Shown: in pieces, positions 59,901 through 64,000 of the stretch
How positions within the stretch are numbered: the stretch's first letter is position 1
Layout: each line of letters begins with the position of its first letter
Assembly: GCA_963693305.1 (NCBI GenBank)
Contig: OY855905.1
Span: 839,701-903,700, forward strand
Length of the DNA: 64,000 nt
Direction: 5' to 3'
From: Meandrina meandrites
Taxonomy: Eukaryota > Cnidaria > Anthozoa > Scleractinia > Meandrinidae
Translations under genes and position numbers: made by a program
Notes under the pieces: model-generated
Seen by the model: the letters and a program-made list of their open reading frames with translations, nothing else
Databases searched by the model: none
What the model was told of the DNA's origin: nothing

Positions 59901-60836
59901 TTTCACAGATGTAGACGAATGCACACAGGGAATTAATGAATGCCACGTGAACGCCACGTGTAACAATACGGACGGATCGTACAACTGCTCGTGCAAGGAT
60001 GGATTCATTGGAGATGGCTTTATGTGTGAAGGTAAGAACGCCAAGTAAAACTATATAATATACGACATTATCATAATGGTTAAATGGTCACATAATGAGG
60101 AGAAGGAGATGTAGCTTTGACGCGAAAATGCAGAACAAGTTCTCTACTTTCACATGACGTCATGACGGTAATATCTGCGTTCTCGAATAATGAAAATTTT
60201 CTCCTTTGGCCCTTTGGAAATGAGTTCTCTTTTGAAAATATTTCCTATTATTTAGGGACACAAAGAAAATTGAGTTCGGTTATCTTAGATCACGATTTTA
60301 CTATTTTTACTGTAGAGTTGAAAGTTAACAAAAGCTGTGCCGAACTTTTCCAGTTTGGTATCAATTCCAGCGGCGTGTACACCATCTATCCAGATGGCGG
60401 CAAACCAATACAACTGTTGTGTGACATGACCACGGACGGTGGAGATTGGACCGTTTTTCAGAAGCGTTTGGACGGTTCTGTTGACTTCTATCTTGGTTGG
60501 GAATCCTACAAAAACGGGTTTGGAGATCTGAACGGCGAGTTCTGGGTGGGAAACGACAATCTTCACCGTTTGACAGCCGCTGATGACGTCATATTGAGAG
60601 TTGACTTGGAGGACTTTGATGGGAACATCGGATACGCTGAGTACACGACTTTTAAGGTGGCAGACGAGGGAGATAAGTATCGGCTTTTGATTGGAGGATA
60701 CAGTGGCACGGCTAGTGACTCGATGACTGTTCATAGGTGCGAGGAACAATCATTTACGTATTACCGTATTGATTCGATTAAGCGTCCTCCTTGCAATAAG
60801 TGTCCTCTCCATAATAACCGTCCTCCAAGACCTTAA
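56902..60836 (+). pseudogene. Secreted PAN-EGF-cbEGF-fibrinogen protein, disrupted
   Basis: Exons: 56902-56984 (ATG 56906, signal peptide SSFLLAILIRLSW), 57857-58111 (PAN/apple-like, Cys pattern CELRCFMESECESYNFGP), 58330-58444 (EGF, CPVNSGCQ...CVCKAGFTGNNC), 59909-60031 (calcium-binding [15 protein letters not shown]...GDGFMC) and 60316-60836 (fibrinogen C-terminal domain). Phases agree (1,0,1,1) if one base is removed from exon 2. Exon 2 shifts frame in an AAAA run just after NFGP and then hits a stop; the restored phase shows the break is one base. The fibrinogen domain is normal through CDMTTDGGDWTVFQKR and LLIGGYSGTASDSMTVH, then is cut near 60763 by repeat DNA, losing its calcium and ligand-binding half. 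Such proteins are secreted lectins or adhesion proteins. The exon-2 shift could be an assembly error; the truncation is not. Confidence 0.85.
58492..58514. repeat. Poly-G tract in intron
   Basis: A G-rich run lies in the intron after the EGF exon. Confidence 0.7.
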
Positions 60837-61247
60837 TTTGAGTCAACCCATCACCGTATGACTCTGCTAAATGTTTAACCTACAGCACACACTATTTTCA
60901 AAGGCTGACTCTAGAAAACTGGTACACAAACTTAGAACCAACGTCTATCAACAAATGTCAACAACTACTGGCACCTTACAAACGACTTAATTACAACGAA
61001 AACAAAACCGACGAACGGACCGCAAACAGAACCACTTAATTTGACAAAAAGTAGATGGATCGAAACTGACCAATTACTGTTGACAAACGTTTCGCGAGTA
61101 TTACAGCCAATAACATCACGGAAAAACAGACCAATCAGCTGACTTCCGCACAGGTTGTCGTAACGTCAGTCACCAACAACAGTCCTTTTTCGAACTACTC
61201 TCACCCGGATGATCACACTTATGTACGAACTACTGATACTCCTGGGT
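60764..61247. mobile_element. Repeat DNA inserted into the fibrinogen domain
   Basis: It begins with CCGTATTGATTCGATTAAGC, an end also seen in weaker form at about 63034-63085 (CCCGAATAAGCGCC). It continues as AT-rich sequence and ends in an ACCCGGATGATCACACTTATG segment, which resembles the 3' tail of Penelope-like or other retroelements. No long frame. Confidence 0.5.
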
Positions 61248-61464
61248 GGTAGCCGCGGGTTTCGCCCATAACGAGTTTCGCCCATGAAGCGCTTCGCCCA
61301 GAAGCAAGCGCGCTAAACACATGAGTATACCTCGTTCTTAAATCCATGAGCCGAAACAAGCGTGCTAAACATGAATATACCTCGTTCTTAACCATTCTAA
61401 ACCATTCTCGTTCTGGGTGAAACAATGTGGGCGAAACTCGTTATGGGCGAAACTCGCTATATCC
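61248..61464. mobile_element. 217-bp Mutator-like MITE with 9-bp target duplication
   Basis: Both ends read toward the inside as GG..., then GTTTCGCCCATAACGAGTTT. The flanks are exact CTCCTGGGT (61239-61247, 61465-61473). Inside, a block with GCGCTAAACACATGAGTATACC is duplicated with small changes. A 9-bp duplication is the hallmark of Mutator-like elements. Confidence 0.8.
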
Positions 61465-61479
61465 CTCCTGGGTTCAAAC

Positions 61480-63480
61480 CATTCACTATTTTTAACAAAG
61501 CTATGCTCAACTTCCATTCTTATTTATTTAGTGGCCTTCCTGTAAACTAGCTGGCTTTTTTGTAAAGATAAACACGAGAACAGTTATAATCACGTGTTAT
61601 ATTATAATGTACGGCTATTCAAACTTTTATGCATTATGTACAGGAACGTTCTGGACACAACTGTATTTCTACCACTTTAGCTTGCTTTGTTGACTTTCTT
61701 TGACAGAACAATAAACAACGAAATAAATCGCTGAATGGGAAAGAACAAAGCTGCTAGTTTTAAAGTTTTATTGTGTCGCTAACATGACACATGACCCAAA
61801 AAACCCTGACGTGGTAACCCAAGGTTCGACTTTCGCGCATGCCCGAGCAAAAATGTCATGAAACGTGATGCTAGTGGAAAGAAAGGCATGCTTAACTGAC
61901 CACAAAATGTCAAAAATATCCAAAAGATGCGATAGCGCAACCTTGCCTCATACCCACAACACAACCCCGATTGCAAAATACCCCTCGAAAGACGGTTGAT
62001 TGCAATGATTTTTAGAATAAATCCGAGGAAAAAAAGGGGAGGTTGCGGCCTCCCTCGGCTGCCCTCCCCCTAAATCCGCCCATGAAGATCCTTCTTCCTG
62101 GTGGATAGTATGCTTAAATTACGAACACGACTTTTGTATAAAGGAGTAGAAGGGAACAAGTGCCACTGTTATGCTCTGCTGTTTGGACAGCATACTTCTT
62201 TTGATCTTAAAATGCCAGGTTGGATTACGCTTGACTTAAAGAAATTCAAGTTATAAGCAAACATTGCTAGAATCTCTAACGCACGGATGATAACGTAAAA
62301 AAGGAAATATCTTCACGTCACACAGTAAGTTGTTAATTTTAACATATTTATATATTGCCTGCTGTAAAATGCAATGCTAACACCATTATTCTCAAAGAAA
62401 AATGACTTTCAAAGCGTAACATATGGCCTAAACGAATCCTAAAACAGAGCAGTTTTTAATTACGGTATGTATTAGATTAAGCCCAACCTCAGACAAAGCG
62501 CCGGATACATATGAGAAGAAAAAAGGCCGCCTTTGAAAAATGCGGCGCTTCATCAGACTGAATTATTCGATGAGTCAAACAACCCCCCCCAAAAAAACAA
62601 ATACCGGCCGTAGCTAACGTGAAGCAATACAAGGCACCTGCCTCGTCTTGATTTTGGCCTTTTTTTAAGAAGCGTTTAATTGAGAAATAATCTTCAGAAA
62701 AAAAAAATGCAAAAATGCCATGGAAAATGCTTTTAGAAAGAGCATTTCTGAGCTTCTAGATTTCAATTTTTTTTGGCGGGCATGTCCCCAGATACACCAA
62801 GCGGGCATACCCCCAGATACCCGTAGCAGTTCGCGCCTTTAGCGCAATTTTTTATCTTGTATCTCGAAAACTTGCCTCGTCTTGTTCTGAAGTCTGGCTA
62901 CGGCCCTAAAATATGGGACAATTCAATCTAAATCAGTCTTGGAAATTTATTCCAATGGATTTCAATTCTTTCAGCTCGAAGTGGCTTTTTTATTGCGCTT
63001 TCAGATATTATGAATTTCTCATGTTTTTAGAGAGCGCCGCCCTCAAATAAGCAACGCCCCCGAATCGACCCGAATAAGCGCCACAACGGTTTTTAGAAAT
63101 TTAAAGAGCCCCGCGGCGCTAGTGTCAAAAAATTTAATCACTCTGGCCAATCACAAAGGACGCAAACAATCCAGTGAACCAATCAAAACTCGAAGCAAAT
63201 ACATGCGTGGGAAAATGTGCGAGCGAGTCACGGCTGGTTTTTCTTCTGACGGATAAACATAGTAATGCAAAACAAAAGAAAACGCAAATTACTTTCGACA
63301 CTCAAGTGAAAACCCCTTTTTTAATCAAAATTGCATTTTTCTCAATCAAGTTTGCGCTTGTTTCAAACAAAAAGTCAAAAGCGAAAAATAATGAGTAAGG
63401 CAAAAATGCCTCCTCAAGCTGAAAAAATTAAGTAACAGAATATTTATGAACGTCAGGTTGTTTAAATATTTAGTATTACC
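61480..63480. other. Gap between paralogues
   Basis: No supported gene. It holds repeat remnants such as GGAGGTTGCGGCCTCCC (62038), a GGGCATGTCCCCAGATAC pair (62778, 62805) and the AATAAGCGCC end at 63034-63085. Confidence 0.4.
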
Positions 63481-63681
63481 TTGACAATCTTCAGCGAAAA
63501 CATATTTAAAATCACAAACGTGATGTAGCACTATAGAATCATATCACATTGCGCATTTTGTTTTTCTTTGCCGTATAAATTCTTAATAACTTTTGAGATG
63601 TTTCGGAATAAGATGCCAGCATATTAACAAGACCATCCGACAGGAATATTTGTATCTAGTTTTATGTTGTTTTACAGTTCC

Positions 63682-63763
63682 ATGGATTATTTCCAGTTCT
63701 TTACATCTCAGTTTCTCGTCGTGATTGGTTTAAGGCTTTCTTGGACAGGCGTGTCGGCATCGG
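63682..63763 (+). CDS. Signal-peptide exon of a second PAN/EGF/fibrinogen paralogue
   Basis: ATG at 63682 opens 27 codons (QFFTSQFLVVIGLRLSWTGV) and ends at CGG|GTAAGT in phase 1. This matches the first exon at 56906 in length, sequence (xRLSWxGVxA) and phase. The same TATA-like block lies upstream. Further exons would be beyond the window. Confidence 0.8.
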
Positions 63764-64000
63764 GTAAGTGCCTGTTTTCTATTTCTTTATAACATTGTGT
63801 TTATACATTTATGATGTGAAAATCCTTTAACTGAATTTTGATATTCCATTGCTATGGGTTTTGACATTTGTTCTTTCACGAAACGTGAAATCTTTTTTAC
63901 GGCAGATAACACTATCTTGAGCACTGGGTAAAGGTGTTTCATCACTTATCTCACAAGTCACAAGTTCTAGTACTTTCGGCTTTCGGCTTGTTAAATTTAT

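Overview
The window looks like nuclear DNA of a cnidarian, probably a stony coral or close anthozoan relative. Reasons: AT-rich sequence, short exons with GT/AG introns, an invertebrate MDM2 gene, a secreted PAN/EGF/fibrinogen gene family, an intronless family-10 fucosyltransferase, and many palindromic MITEs, Penelope-like and non-LTR elements. The species assignment is inference; no search was run. Exon models below were built by hand from open frames, splice consensus and phase agreement.

Layout. 1-4,478 (minus): a nine-exon gene, probably CABCOCO1-like (ciliary protein), running off the left edge. To its right, to 9,474, are further ATG exons (4840-4929, 7033-7134, 9352-9474). Each encodes a short basic N-terminus ending in phase 0, so they may be alternative first exons. 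16,569-21,075 (minus): a clear MDM2-type E3 ligase (NLS, acidic stretch, RanBP2-type zinc finger, C-terminal RING), with an intronic foldback element. Its 5' exons are unresolved, but the upstream DNA holds a perfect 20-bp p53 response element (25121-25140) and a second cluster of three p53-like half-sites (23210-23242). This suggests the p53-MDM2 feedback loop is wired in cis here too.

25,490-31,440: a repeat island. A 77-bp satellite with an internal hairpin occurs as two arrays in opposite orientation, around a 49-bp minisatellite of about 39 copies. The layout recalls foldback (FB-type) elements. A decayed non-LTR retrotransposon (31.4-33.05 kb) follows, then an intact single-exon alpha-1,3-fucosyltransferase (33,098-34,378, minus).

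34.5-55.3 kb is mostly mobile DNA: palindromic MITEs, a Penelope-like GIY-YIG fragment, a 5.1-kb inverted-repeat structure (39209-44329), a 5'-truncated CR1/L2-type LINE with an open reverse transcriptase (44,803-46,290), a foldback at 46.7-47.5 kb, an inverted-repeat element carrying a broken RecQ-like helicase fragment (50103-51352), and a 2,195-bp DNA transposon with 7-bp target duplications and a nested palindrome (53071-55265).

56.9-60.8 kb (plus): a secreted PAN-EGF-cbEGF-fibrinogen gene that looks disabled, with a 1-base shift in the PAN exon and a fibrinogen domain cut off by inserted repeat DNA. The signal-peptide exon and promoter of a paralogue (63682-63763) mark the right edge, so a tandem family probably continues past the window.
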